Below, in pieces: positions 1 through 8,225 of a DNA stretch of 64,000 nucleotides (the stretch's first letter is position 1; each line of letters starts with the position of its first letter). The stretch spans positions 19,741 through 83,740 of the forward strand of contig JBFWUT010000008.1 in the NCBI GenBank assembly GCA_050247135.1, read 5' to 3'. Source of the DNA: Berkiella sp050247135. Lineage in GTDB: Bacteria > Pseudomonadota > Gammaproteobacteria > Berkiellales > Berkiellaceae. Position numbers and translations under genes: made by a program. Below the pieces are notes generated by a model. It was not told where the DNA came from and ran no database searches. It saw only the letters and a program-made list of their open reading frames with translations.

Positions 1-1
1 C

Positions 2-229
2 AATACAGAAATCGCATTATCTGAGTCTTCCGTAAACGGCAGCGAAGATGATTCTGTAGAGGATTTGTTGGATTTTATAGAGGATTATGTTGGAACTACT
101 GGCAACGAAATTAGTATTAATTTGCCACAAGGAACCTTATTGTTTCGTCGGATTAATCAATCTCAAGTCACTTCAGATAACGAAGAGTCAGAGCTTTCAA
201 ATGGGGTTGAGATCCCAAGGCCAATGTAG
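2..229 (+). CDS. C-terminal end of an acidic protein of unknown function (partial)
   Basis: An open frame enters from the left edge and runs 75 codons to TAG at 227-229. The visible tail is rich in Ser, Glu and Asp (for example SEDDSVEDLLDFIEDY) and ends in EIPRPM. I do not recognise a domain. Low-complexity acidic tails are common in secreted host-interaction proteins of intracellular bacteria, and the next two genes are also of that style, but nothing here proves it. An ATG at 87 opens a different frame that overlaps this one; I treat that as a shadow. Confidence 0.6.
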   Translation, partial: NTEIALSESSVNGSEDDSVEDLLDFIEDYVGTTGNEISINLPQGTLLFRRINQSQVTSDNEESELSNGVEIPRPM

Positions 230-341
230 CACAAGTAAAAAAAGCCAATTTCGCATGGGGGATTTGCACTGATCTCTAAGTAATTTCTCCATTTTGAACC
301 TTTTATGCTAAACGGCTGTCCACTCATTAAACGCAGCAAAA

Positions 342-1676
342 ATGAGTGGTGCTTTTATGGCCGATCGATACAACATATATGACTGGGTTGGTGATAGGTC
401 AAAACAGCGTCTGCAACAATTGTTGTCCAAATATGACATTAAAGTCGATGAAAACAAACAGAATAAACAACAAGTCCTCTCCCAAGTATTAAACACCCTG
501 CGCACTGCTGAAGAAGTATTTGAGCTTAAAAAGCTGTTTTTAACGCCTGATCCTTTAGATAAAAATTTTATTGAAGCACAAAATGCCGATAAAAATCTGA
601 TTGAGCTTAAATGTAACATTGCCATCAAACGCAAGCAAATAGAACATGCCATCGAAGAAGCTGTCTCAACCTTTGTTGTGGCAGAACAAATGAAAAAAAT
701 GCATGAAGAAGTGCAAGATTTAATTAAGAAAGAAGCTGCTGAAAAAGATCAAGCAATGAAAGAAGCTTATCGTAGTGCTACTGAACAGATGCAGCAAGAC
801 TTACGAAATTATCTTGATCGTCTGCAAAAACAAGCTATGTCTGACATGTTAAAGCATAAAGCGAATATCGAACGCCTGGATAAAGAAATTGCGGAGTTAA
901 AAGCACAAAAAGAAGCGACTTTCGTCAACGGTGCTAAAGAGGCATTAGAACAACACAAACAAACCATTTTGCCGAGTGGCAAGCGTTTGAACGATTATAT
1001 GACTGACAGCCAAGCCATCAGGATCCAAGAAAGCTTGGCACGTGAAATGTATAAGCGAGAAGAGCTTAAGAGCAAAGAAGTTAAAGAATTAAAAAGCGAA
1101 TTGAAAGACATTAAAGAGCAAAAAGCGCAAATTAATCAATCACAAAAGCAAGTGCGTAGCAGTAGCGTTACTTTTATGCCCGGTTACAATGGTGCCCAAA
1201 AATCTCTTAGTACCCAAGATTCAGTGAAATTAGCTAAATTAGAAGCACGAGAAAAAGAAATTGATACTCGCTTAAAAGAACTTGAAAAAACGGATCCCAA
1301 AGCCACTCAACGCGAAAACCAAGAATTATTCAAAGATATTGCCAAGAAAGAAGGCGTGGATGTTAATAATATCCCTCCTCAAGATTTAGAGCAGTTGGGT
1401 GAAAGATTTATAGAGCAGGGTGAGAAAATTTGCAAAGAAGTGAAGGTAATTGATGAGAAGATAGAAGAGAAGAATGAGGAAAAAATTGAAGAGTTAAGTT
1501 CAGCAAAATTAGACTATAATTTACACTTGCAGCAGAGAGAAGCCATATCAGAAGAGTATGGTGAAAATGAAAACAGGATAAAAGGGGATGATTTAGATAT
1601 AGATGATCTATTTGCCAGCCTTACTGAGTCTGAAGAGGAACCAAAAAATAGGAGTTCTGTCACTCAGACAAAATAG
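342..1676 (+). CDS. Long coiled-coil protein of unknown function
   Basis: A 444-residue, highly charged protein dominated by Lys, Glu and Gln. Heptad-like stretches from about residue 85 to 400 predict long coiled coils, with no signal peptide or membrane segment. Around residues 177-205 it carries RLDKEIAELKAQKEATF followed by VNGAKEAL; the next gene has a close counterpart, so the two are probably related or functionally linked. An ATG at 357 (MADRYN) is an alternative start, and neither has a strong ribosome binding site. The acidic C-terminus (DDLDIDDLFASLTESEEE) resembles tails of Dot/Icm-type effectors, but that is inference only. Structural or scaffold roles are equally possible. Confidence 0.7.
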   Translation: MSGAFMADRYNIYDWVGDRSKQRLQQLLSKYDIKVDENKQNKQQVLSQVLNTLRTAEEVFELKKLFLTPDPLDKNFIEAQNADKNLIELKCNIAIKRKQIEHAIEEAVSTFVVAEQMKKMHEEVQDLIKKEAAEKDQAMKEAYRSATEQMQQDLRNYLDRLQKQAMSDMLKHKANIERLDKEIAELKAQKEATFVNGAKEALEQHKQTILPSGKRLNDYMTDSQAIRIQESLAREMYKREELKSKEVKELKSELKDIKEQKAQINQSQKQVRSSSVTFMPGYNGAQKSLSTQDSVKLAKLEAREKEIDTRLKELEKTDPKATQRENQELFKDIAKKEGVDVNNIPPQDLEQLGERFIEQGEKICKEVKVIDEKIEEKNEEKIEELSSAKLDYNLHLQQREAISEEYGENENRIKGDDLDIDDLFASLTESEEEPKNRSSVTQTK

Positions 1677-1807
1677 AATGTTGCATTTTCACTAATGCCG
1701 TATATTCAAGAAATCTAATCATTAGTCACTTATCAACATAATTTATCTTGAATTAGACATTCCCATGAAGTAGTATCGCTTTTGGTAAATTCCACTGGAG
1801 ATTAACA

Positions 1808-2236
1808 ATGACAGCATCTGGGCCAACCATAGATCTTAACTCTAAATACTCTGCTGATGAACAGTCAAAATTTGGGAAGATTGTAGATGCACATCAAGCG
1901 AAGAACGTTGCTTTAGTAAAGCAGCTTATGAGCGGTTTGGATAAAGAAGAAGTAGTTCGTTTTAAAGCTTATTTTGCTGATTTAGCAGAAATTCAAAAAC
2001 AGTATAAGGCTCAAGTAGCTGCTGCTGACGCGTCAAAAGCTAGATATGAAGCTCGTATGCAAAACGTCTCTCGCCTTGACTCCGAAATTTCAGGCCTCCA
2101 AGCCCAAAGAGCCGCTGTATTCAGTAATGGTGCTAGAGCCGCCGTAGGCGAAATCAAAGCTGAATTCCGTGGTACTCCAACCCCAGGTACAGCACCTGCT
2201 CCCCAAGGCAGATTAGTAACCGGTCTTAAGTACTAA
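1808..2236 (+). CDS. Small helical protein sharing a motif with the upstream coiled-coil protein
   Basis: A 142-residue protein with a good ribosome binding site (GGAG about 8 bases before ATG). It is mostly helical and charged. At about residues 88-112 it reads SRLDSEISGLQAQRAAVF then SNGARAAV, which matches the upstream protein (RLDKEIAELKAQKEATF then VNGAKEAL) in spacing and key residues. The C-terminus is Pro/Gly/Thr-rich (TPTPGTAPAPQG). No signal peptide or membrane segment is seen. It has its own 130-base leader and is followed by a perfect hairpin, so it may be a separate transcript. Function unknown; the shared motif suggests a common partner or ancestry. Confidence 0.75.
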   Translation: MTASGPTIDLNSKYSADEQSKFGKIVDAHQAKNVALVKQLMSGLDKEEVVRFKAYFADLAEIQKQYKAQVAAADASKARYEARMQNVSRLDSEISGLQAQRAAVFSNGARAAVGEIKAEFRGTPTPGTAPAPQGRLVTGLKY

Positions 2237-2244
2237 AATCCCAA

Positions 2245-2276
2245 TTAAGCAGAGATAGATGCCTATCTCTGCTTAA
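2245..2276. terminator. Perfect 14-bp hairpin after the small helical gene
   Basis: TTAAGCAGAGATAG (2245-2258) and its exact reverse complement (2263-2276) enclose an ATGC loop, 8 bases after the stop codon. No T-run follows on the plus strand, so it may act as a bidirectional terminator or a transcript-stabilising 3' structure. Confidence 0.6.
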
Positions 2277-2503
2277 CTCCCATCGTTAGCTTCCCCTCTT
2301 AGAATCTCCGTTAAAAATCGCTGAAATTTTCAAAGGTTCCTAAATCGAGCTTGCAATTTGATTTCACTTCGCTTAAATCGGATCACAGTATTTTGCGGTA
2401 AAACAAAATCATATGGATTGAACCCCTCGCTACCGCGAGATGGGCTTTGCTTGCAATCCCAATTTATTAAAGTATTTAGCTTGCAGTTTATTACGTTAGA
2501 GAC

Positions 2504-2749
2504 TCACCCCACACACCTCACCTTCATCCCCGCAAACGCCTTCTCTAATTCCACCGTATCAAAAGCGGATACAAATATCATTTTGGCGCCTTGTGCGGTT
2601 GTGAGCGTCTTGTTATAAACCTGTTCCCACGTGCTAGCAACAAAACGAGCACACTCGGCTGAAACGTCAGCTTCTACAATCACTTGGCACTGTCTATGAG
2701 GGGTGCCCCCACTAATAAGAGAGAGCTGCTTTGTGGTTAAGATGTTCAT
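2504..2749 (-). CDS. Small peptide with a double-glycine-type leader
   Basis: An 81-residue product beginning MNILTTKQLSLISGG. The L-x(4)-L-hydrophobic-S-G-G pattern is typical of leaders that peptidase-containing ABC transporters (C39 family) cut after GG. The predicted mature part starts TPHRQCQ and has three cysteines. A second, better-supported peptide of the same design lies just upstream (2885-3115). No transporter, immunity or modification gene is visible in the window. No clear Shine-Dalgarno site precedes this ATG, so translation may be weak. It could be a bacteriocin-like peptide, a signalling peptide, or a leader-bearing peptide of another class. Confidence 0.6.
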   Translation of the reverse strand: MNILTTKQLSLISGGTPHRQCQVIVEADVSAECARFVASTWEQVYNKTLTTAQGAKMIFVSAFDTVELEKAFAGMKVRCVG

Positions 2750-2826
2750 TTAAAGTAGGGTTGATAAAAGCTATGGCTAGATATTAGCTAATTATAAAGA
2801 GCGCTGAGATAATCAGCAATAAAATA

Positions 2827-2854
2827 GCCCCGGTCGTCTAAATAAAACCGGGGC
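2827..2854 (-). terminator. Rho-independent terminator between the two GG-leader peptides
   Basis: An 8-bp GC-rich stem (ACCGGGGC / GCCCCGGT) with a 12-base loop is followed on the minus strand by TATTTTATT. It sits about 30 bases after the stop of the upstream peptide gene and would end or attenuate its transcript before the second peptide gene. Confidence 0.75.
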
Positions 2855-2884
2855 CAACTGCTGCTTGAGGTCTACTACTCGAGA

Positions 2885-3115
2885 TCAGTTAAAGTCGGAA
2901 AAGGAAATAACGCTGATTTTCACCTCGTTTAGCATTGGGCCTGCGGCATTCAATGCACTTGCAAAAGCAGCGGTGTCAAAAACTTGGCCAGAAACGATTT
3001 GTTGAACTAAACCGGTAATGGCTGGTGCGCAGTCAGAAGGAACATGCATGGTCCAGTTAAGGTTAAAATCGCCGCCAGAGACTAAATTGGTTTCGGTAAG
3101 ATTTAATTGTTTCAT
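2885..3115 (-). CDS. Small peptide with a double-glycine leader (bacteriocin-like)
   Basis: A 76-residue product starting MKQLNLTETNLVSGG, a classic double-glycine leader (hydrophobic residues at conserved spacing, ending in GG). The mature part would be about 61 residues starting DFNLNW and contains one cysteine. The start at 3115 is chosen because AAAGGAG lies 8 bases upstream; a longer frame to 3217 lacks such a site and would hide the leader. A sigma70-type promoter and a palindrome precede it. It has the same orientation and leader design as the 2504-2749 peptide. Export and cleavage by a C39-type transporter is expected from the leader class, but no such transporter is in the window. 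Confidence 0.75.
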   Translation of the reverse strand: MKQLNLTETNLVSGGDFNLNWTMHVPSDCAPAITGLVQQIVSGQVFDTAAFASALNAAGPMLNEVKISVISFSDFN

Positions 3116-3143
3116 AACATTCTCCTTTGATTTAAGTTGCTTA

Positions 3144-3164
3144 TTGCATACTGTGTATATGCAA
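3144..3164. promoter_or_regulatory. Palindrome at the predicted start of the peptide transcript
   Basis: TTGCATA-CTGTGTA-TATGCAA is a perfect 7-bp inverted repeat with a 7-base centre. It lies just downstream of the predicted -10 box of the GG-leader peptide, a typical position for a repressor operator; an RNA hairpin in the leader is the alternative. Confidence 0.4.
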
Positions 3165-3172
3165 CAAAATGG

Positions 3173-3201
3173 AGTATACCGACCACAAGCTGGTGAGACA
3201 A
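3173..3201 (-). promoter_or_regulatory. Sigma70-type promoter for the GG-leader peptide
   Basis: On the minus strand TTGTCT (3196-3201) and TATACT (3173-3178) are separated by exactly 17 bases, pointing towards the peptide gene at 3115. Predicted transcription starts near 3166, giving a leader of about 50 bases. Confidence 0.55.
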
Positions 3202-3302
3202 ATGACCTTTTTAACAATAGGTAGTTAGAAAACTATTCGTAATTAATGAAGGACTTTTCAATTCAAATCAACTTGTTAGCACACTTTGACGGGTAATGAC
3301 GC

Positions 3303-3331
3303 TTGCTTAGTAAGGTTGTTTAACATATGAT
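3303..3331 (+). promoter_or_regulatory. Promoter of the tRNA-fMet / rimP-nusA-infB operon
   Basis: TTGCTT (3303-3308) and TATGAT (3326-3331) are 17 bases apart, and the tRNA begins 12 bases after the -10 box. This short leader is normal for a tRNA gene. It is divergent from the GG-peptide promoter about 100 bases away. Confidence 0.6.
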
Positions 3332-3343
3332 ATGCCAACTTGT

Positions 3344-3420
<77 letters not shown>

Positions 3421-3435
3421 GCTTCTTACGTAGTA

Positions 3436-3456
3436 AACCCCAACATGGGGTTTTTT
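3436..3456 (+). terminator. First terminator between tRNA-fMet and rimP
   Basis: AACCCC and GGGGTT pair around a 5-base loop and run into T6. It lies 15 bases after the tRNA. Together with the next hairpin it forms a tandem terminator/attenuator, comparable to the leader terminators before rimP-nusA in E. coli. Confidence 0.75.
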
Positions 3457-3494
3457 ATTGAGCGAAGAACGCTCGGAAAATGAATCAGTAAAGG

Positions 3495-3517
3495 AAGTGG
3501 GCAATGCCCACTTTTTT
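3495..3517 (+). terminator. Second terminator between tRNA-fMet and rimP
   Basis: AAGTGGGC and GCCCACTT form an 8-bp stem with a 3-base loop, followed by TTTT. Readthrough of both hairpins would be needed to reach rimP from the tRNA promoter, so this is a plausible control point for nusA-infB expression. Confidence 0.75.
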
Positions 3518-3552
3518 GTTTGGATACCAGCATAGGATTTTTAATATAACAC

Positions 3553-4044
3553 ATGCATCAGCAACCCAAGTGGCATCATCTTATTAACCCGATTCTTGCG
3601 GGTACGCCGTTTGAACTGGTGGGTGTTGAGTGTGTCGGTGGTGGCAAACACACCGTCGTGCGAATTTATATTGATAAGCCAGGTGGGATCACGATTGATG
3701 ATATCGTGGAACTCAGTCGTCAAATTAGTGTTGTCTTTGATGTAGAAGAGCCGATTAGTGGGCAGTACACGCTAGAAGTATCGTCTCCTGGGTTGCAACG
3801 ACCCTTATTTATGCCGGCGCACTTTAAGTTACAAGTGGGGCAAAAAATAATGGTTAAAACAAGTCTCGCACTAGGAAACCGACAGAATTTTAAAGGTGTT
3901 TTAATTAAAGCTGAAGATGACGGTATTGAAATGGAAGTGGACGGGAAATCAATTTCGTTAAAATACAGCGATATTGATAAAGCAAAAGTCATACCGGACA
4001 TTAGTATTGGCGCTAGCCGTATAGAAAAAGAGGCAAAACGATGA
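3553..4044 (+). CDS. rimP: Ribosome maturation factor RimP
   Basis: A 163-residue protein of normal family length. RimP binds the 30S precursor and helps assemble the S12 region. Recognised by GVECVGGGKHTVVRIYIDKP in the N-terminal domain, the EVSSPGLQRPL signature near residues 77-87, and the SH3-like C-terminal domain ending KAKVIPDI. It is the first protein gene of the classical nusA-infB operon. Its last bases overlap the nusA start (ATGA), implying coupled translation. No clear Shine-Dalgarno site precedes its ATG at 3553, and two terminator-like hairpins precede it. Confidence 0.96.
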   Translation: MHQQPKWHHLINPILAGTPFELVGVECVGGGKHTVVRIYIDKPGGITIDDIVELSRQISVVFDVEEPISGQYTLEVSSPGLQRPLFMPAHFKLQVGQKIMVKTSLALGNRQNFKGVLIKAEDDGIEMEVDGKSISLKYSDIDKAKVIPDISIGASRIEKEAKR

Positions 4045-5555
4045 ATCCAGAAATTCGTTTAGTAGTAGATGCCGTCTCGAATGAGAAGAATGTCCCTAAA
4101 GAAATCGTCTTTGAAGCGCTTGAGGCAGCATTAGAATCAGCAAGTAAAAAGCGATACGGCGCAGATTGGGAATTTAAAGTTGTGATCAACCGCACCAACG
4201 GTGATTACGAAACGTTTCGTGCTTGGACAGTCGTAGACGAGAATGCTACCAATGAAGAAGGTGAGGTTGTTGGCATAACCAATCCACATGCACAGTTAAC
4301 GTTGAATGAAGCGCGTGAGAAAAAAGCGGATGCCAAACTGGGTGAGCAAATTCTCGAACCAGTACCTTCAGTTGAATTTGGTCGTATTGCTGCACAAACA
4401 GCTAAACAAGTGATCATGCAAAGGCTGCGTGCGGCTAAACGTGATCAAATCGCAGATGAATATCGTGCTCGTATCGGTGAATTAGTTGCCGGTACTGTCA
4501 AAAAAGTCACTCGCGAAAATATTATTATCGAATTAGGCAACAATGCAGAAGCATTATTGCGTCGCCAGGATATGTTGCCACGTGAAATTGTCCGTGTTGG
4601 TGACAGAGTGCGTGCTTACCTAGAAGATGTGCGTGATGATCAAAGAGGTCCGCAGTTAATCATTAGCCGCACATGCCCTGAAATGCTTATCGAATTGTTT
4701 AAGATTGAAGTACCTGAAATTGGTGATGGTTTAATCGAACTCAAAGGGGCAGCACGTGATCCAGGCGTTAGAGCTAAGATTGCGGTACTAGCCAAAGATA
4801 ATCGAATTGATCCCATTGGCGCATGCGTTGGTATGCGAGGGGCTCGTGTACAAGCGGTGTCCAGTGAATTGGGTGGTGAACGAGTCGATATCGTATTGTG
4901 GGATGATAATCCAGCACAGTTCGTAATTAACGCCATTGCTCCAGCAGAAGTGGCTTCGATTATCATTGATGATGATGCCCATTCGATGGATGTGATTGTT
5001 GCCGATGAGCAACTATCTGCCGCGATAGGGCGTAGTGGACAAAATATTAGATTGGCAAGTCAATTAACCGGTTGGGAGCTCAACGTTATTTCGCAAAATC
5101 AAGCACAAACACGTGACGAAGAAGAGTTTGCAAAACTGTCACAATTATTCATGCAGCACTTGTTAATTTCACCTGAGATTGCTGCCAACTTAATCGAAGC
5201 CGGCTTTACCAGCATTGAAGAGATTGCTTACGTTCCTACTCAAGAATTAATGGAAGTAGATGGCATGGATGAGGCCTTATTAACCTCACTACGTGGCCGT
5301 GCCAAAGATACGCTGTTAACCAAAGCGATAGCAGAGGAAGAGCGTTTAGGTGAAAACGCACCGGCGTCAGATTTGCTGGAAGTGGAAGGCATGGATAGGC
5401 AGTTGGCTTATTCCTTAGCAAATCACGGCATCGTCACTAGAGATGATTTGGCTGAACAAGCCGTTGATGATCTCTTGGAGATTGAAGGGATGGATGAAGT
5501 ACGCGCAGCGAAGTTGATTATGGCTGCACGCGCCCATTGGTTTATTGAGCAATAA
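4041..5555 (+). CDS. nusA: Transcription termination/antitermination factor NusA
   Basis: A 504-residue protein, the usual length for gammaproteobacterial NusA. It binds RNA polymerase and tunes pausing, termination and antitermination. The order visible is the N-terminal polymerase-binding domain (1-125), an S1 domain (about 135-200), two KH domains (about 230-345, with IGACVGMRGARVQ and AAIGRSGQNIRLAS), and two acidic repeats at the C-terminus (about 365-430 and 440-500, each with an LLEVEGMD-like helix-hairpin). Start overlaps rimP by 4 bases. In E. coli NusA represses its own operon; the tandem terminators upstream of rimP are consistent with similar control. Confidence 0.97.
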   Translation: MNPEIRLVVDAVSNEKNVPKEIVFEALEAALESASKKRYGADWEFKVVINRTNGDYETFRAWTVVDENATNEEGEVVGITNPHAQLTLNEAREKKADAKLGEQILEPVPSVEFGRIAAQTAKQVIMQRLRAAKRDQIADEYRARIGELVAGTVKKVTRENIIIELGNNAEALLRRQDMLPREIVRVGDRVRAYLEDVRDDQRGPQLIISRTCPEMLIELFKIEVPEIGDGLIELKGAARDPGVRAKIAVLAKDNRIDPIGACVGMRGARVQAVSSELGGERVDIVLWDDNPAQFVINAIAPAEVASIIIDDDAHSMDVIVADEQLSAAIGRSGQNIRLASQLTGWELNVISQNQAQTRDEEEFAKLSQLFMQHLLISPEIAANLIEAGFTSIEEIAYVPTQELMEVDGMDEALLTSLRGRAKDTLLTKAIAEEERLGENAPASDLLEVEGMDRQLAYSLANHGIVTRDDLAEQAVDDLLEIEGMDEVRAAKLIMAARAHWFIEQ

Positions 5556-5577
5556 TACGGCACTAGCGGGAGGACCC

Positions 5578-8217
5578 ATGTCTGAGGTAACCGTTGCAGA
5601 ATATGCTGAGATACTAAAAATTTCGCCCACATTGTTGCTGCAACAGTTGGAAAGTGCGGGTATCGATTGCAAAGCAGGTCTTAAACATCGCGTGACCGAT
5701 GAGCAAAAGCAAAAGCTTTTAGAAAAGCTCAAAAGTGATCATGGTGATAAAGATAGTTCAACCAAAGCTGGGGTAACCCAGTTTACGGTCACTCGTGAAA
5801 AGGTTAGCGAATTAAACGTGAAGGTTGCTGGAAGTTCCAGCAAGAAAACCGTTAAAGTAGTTACCAAAAAAACACGAAAATTTATCAAACGTCCTGCAAC
5901 ACCAGAGGGGCTCGAGCAAGTTGCTGCACAAGCCGCTGAAGAAGCTAATGTGCCGCAGGAAGAGGCGGTCACCGCTGCTCCTGAAGTTGCGCCACAGATT
6001 GTTGCTGAGGCAAGCACTGAGGAAGTCGCAGCTAAGCCTGAAAAAGCCACTAAAGCAAAAACGGCCAAATCTAAAACTGAAACACCCGAAGTTGCTATTG
6101 AAGCGGAAAAAGCGGCACCCATTGTTATAGCGGAAGAGTTCACTTTAGAAGAAGTGATTAAACCTGCACCAGTGGTTGTTGAAGAAAAACCTGTTGAAGC
6201 TAAGGAACCTGCCAAAGAAGTGCATCGTCCTGCTGCTGGTTTTGAAGATAAACGAGGTCATACCAAAGAAAAAGAACGCGAAGGAGCAGGCGGTAAAAAA
6301 GCCCTCAAGCAGCCTAAAGGCAGCAAAAAAATTCGCGACATTCAAGATATCGACAGTGAAGATGGTGGTCGTCACCAACGCAAAAGAAGATCGAAATACA
6401 AGAAATTTGATGAGAACAGTCCTAAAAAGCATGCATTTGAAAAACCCACGGCACCTGTTGTGAAAGAGGTTATAATTCCAGAAACCATCAGCTTGAATGA
6501 ACTTGCCCAGCGCATGTCAGTTAAGGGTGCAGAAGTCATTAAAACACTGATGAAAATGGGCGTAATGGCTACTATTAACCAAGTGGTTGATCAAGATATC
6601 GCTACGTTGGTTTGCGAAGCATTGGGGCATAAACCCGTTTTACGCAAACAAGATTCGGTTGAAGACAGCATTCAAATTAACTATGAAGGAACGGAAACCA
6701 CCCGCGCTCCCATTGTGACCATTATGGGTCACGTTGATCATGGTAAAACTTCATTACTTGATTATATTCGAACCACTAAAGTGGCAGCAGGTGAAGCAGG
6801 CGGGATTACGCAGCATATTGGTGCCTATCACGTTGAAACCAAGCGCGGCATGATCACCTTCCTTGACACACCAGGTCACGCAGCATTCAGTGCGATGCGT
6901 GCTCGCGGCGCGAAATGTACCGACGTGGTGGTCTTAGTTGTTGCAGCTGATGATGGCGTCAAACCTCAGACCATTGAAGCTATTCAGCACGCCAAGGCTG
7001 CTGAAGTGCCAATGGTAGTAGCGATTAACAAAATTGATAAAGAAGGTGTCGATCTCGATCGCATTAAAAACGAATTATCTCAACATGAGGTGATTTCTGA
7101 AGAATGGGGTGGCGACACCATGTTCGTACCTGTATCCGCGAAGGTCGGTACTGGTATTGATGCGTTGTTAGAAGGTATTTTGTTACAAGCGGAAGTCTTA
7201 GAGCTGAAAGCGCATGTCGATTGTCCTGCTAGTGGTTTGGTCATTGAATCGCGTTTAGACAAGGGTCGTGGTCCGGTTGCAACCATCTTGGTTCAAAATG
7301 GTACGCTCAATAAAGGCGATATCGTTATTACCGGTTCACAATACGGACGCGTTCGTATCATGTTGGACGAGAATGGTCACCCTGTGAATTCAGCAGGTCC
7401 TTCTATTCCTGTTCAAGTCTTCGGTCTTTCAGGTACCCCTTCAGCAGGCGATGAGATGACTGTGGTCCCTGATGAACGAAAAGCCAGAGAAATCGCCTTA
7501 TTCAGACAGGGCAAATACCGCGAAGTGAAAATGGCGCGCCAGCAAGCTTCGAAACTCGAAGGCTTTATGGATCGCATGCAAGAAACCGGTACCCGTCAAT
7601 TGAATATTGTTGTCAAAGCTGACGTACAGGGTTCGATTGAAGCCTTAACTGAAGTATTAGAAAAACTGTCTAATGACGAAGTCATTGTGAAGATTGTTGC
7701 GAAGGGCGTCGGTGGTCTTAATGAATCCGATGTGAACTTAGCGATGGCTTCCAAAGGTATCATTGTGGGCTTTAACGTTCGTGCTGATAGTACTGCGCGT
7801 AAATTGGCAGAACAAGAAGGGATTGAAATTCATTACTTCAGCGTGATTTACGATGTAATTGATACCATTCGTGCAGCTATTTCAGGCATGGTTGGGCCGA
7901 AATTCAAAGAACAAATCGTTGGTTTGGCAGAAGTGCGCGACGTATTCCGTTCCTCGAAATTTGGTGCAATTGCCGGTTGTATGGTGGTTGAAGGTACCAT
8001 TAAACGTAACTTACCTATTCGCGTATTGCGTAATGACGTTGTGATTTATGAAGGTGCTTTAGAATCTTTACGTCGATTCAAAGAAGATGCTCAATCCGTT
8101 CGTATGGGAACTGAGTGTGGTATCGGCGTTAAGAACTACAACGATGTTAAAGTAGGCGACAAGATTGAAGTCTACGAAAAAGTTGAAGTGTTCGCTCCCG
8201 TACCAGAAGACAGATAA
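5578..8217 (+). CDS. infB: Translation initiation factor IF-2
   Basis: An 879-residue GTPase that positions fMet-tRNA on the ribosome. The start at 5578 is chosen for the GGGAGG site 5 bases upstream and the typical MSEVTVAEYAEIL beginning; an in-frame ATG at 5545 lies inside the end of nusA and is unlikely. Domains: IF2 N-terminal fold (1-55), a long Ala/Glu/Lys/Pro linker (about 90-290), a second IF2-N domain (about 310-365), then the G domain with GHVDHGKTSL, DTPGHAAF, NKID and SAK, followed by beta-barrel and C-terminal domains. It follows nusA by 22 bases, as in E. coli, with the initiator tRNA gene heading the same operon. Confidence 0.97.
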   Translation: MSEVTVAEYAEILKISPTLLLQQLESAGIDCKAGLKHRVTDEQKQKLLEKLKSDHGDKDSSTKAGVTQFTVTREKVSELNVKVAGSSSKKTVKVVTKKTRKFIKRPATPEGLEQVAAQAAEEANVPQEEAVTAAPEVAPQIVAEASTEEVAAKPEKATKAKTAKSKTETPEVAIEAEKAAPIVIAEEFTLEEVIKPAPVVVEEKPVEAKEPAKEVHRPAAGFEDKRGHTKEKEREGAGGKKALKQPKGSKKIRDIQDIDSEDGGRHQRKRRSKYKKFDENSPKKHAFEKPTAPVVKEVIIPETISLNELAQRMSVKGAEVIKTLMKMGVMATINQVVDQDIATLVCEALGHKPVLRKQDSVEDSIQINYEGTETTRAPIVTIMGHVDHGKTSLLDYIRTTKVAAGEAGGITQHIGAYHVETKRGMITFLDTPGHAAFSAMRARGAKCTDVVVLVVAADDGVKPQTIEAIQHAKAAEVPMVVAINKIDKEGVDLDRIKNELSQHEVISEEWGGDTMFVPVSAKVGTGIDALLEGILLQAEVLELKAHVDCPASGLVIESRLDKGRGPVATILVQNGTLNKGDIVITGSQYGRVRIMLDENGHPVNSAGPSIPVQVFGLSGTPSAGDEMTVVPDERKAREIALFRQGKYREVKMARQQASKLEGFMDRMQETGTRQLNIVVKADVQGSIEALTEVLEKLSNDEVIVKIVAKGVGGLNESDVNLAMASKGIIVGFNVRADSTARKLAEQEGIEIHYFSVIYDVIDTIRAAISGMVGPKFKEQIVGLAEVRDVFRSSKFGAIAGCMVVEGTIKRNLPIRVLRNDVVIYEGALESLRRFKEDAQSVRMGTECGIGVKNYNDVKVGDKIEVYEKVEVFAPVPEDR

Positions 8218-8225
8218 CAGAAGTA

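Noticed and set aside
87..272. 61-codon plus-strand reading frame at the left edge
   Set aside because: It overlaps the better open frame 2-229, whose acidic composition looks like real protein; the ATG has no binding site.
2358..2618. 86-codon plus-strand frame opposite the first GG-leader peptide
   Set aside because: The minus strand carries a recognisable leader; this frame has no family features and mixed non-coding composition.
3116..3217. N-terminal extension of the second GG-leader peptide
   Set aside because: The internal ATG at 3115 has a strong AAAGGAG site, and the extension contains the promoter and palindrome.
5739..6463. Several overlapping frames within the infB linker region on both strands
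   Set aside because: They are by-products of the Ala/Glu/Lys-rich linker codons of IF-2.
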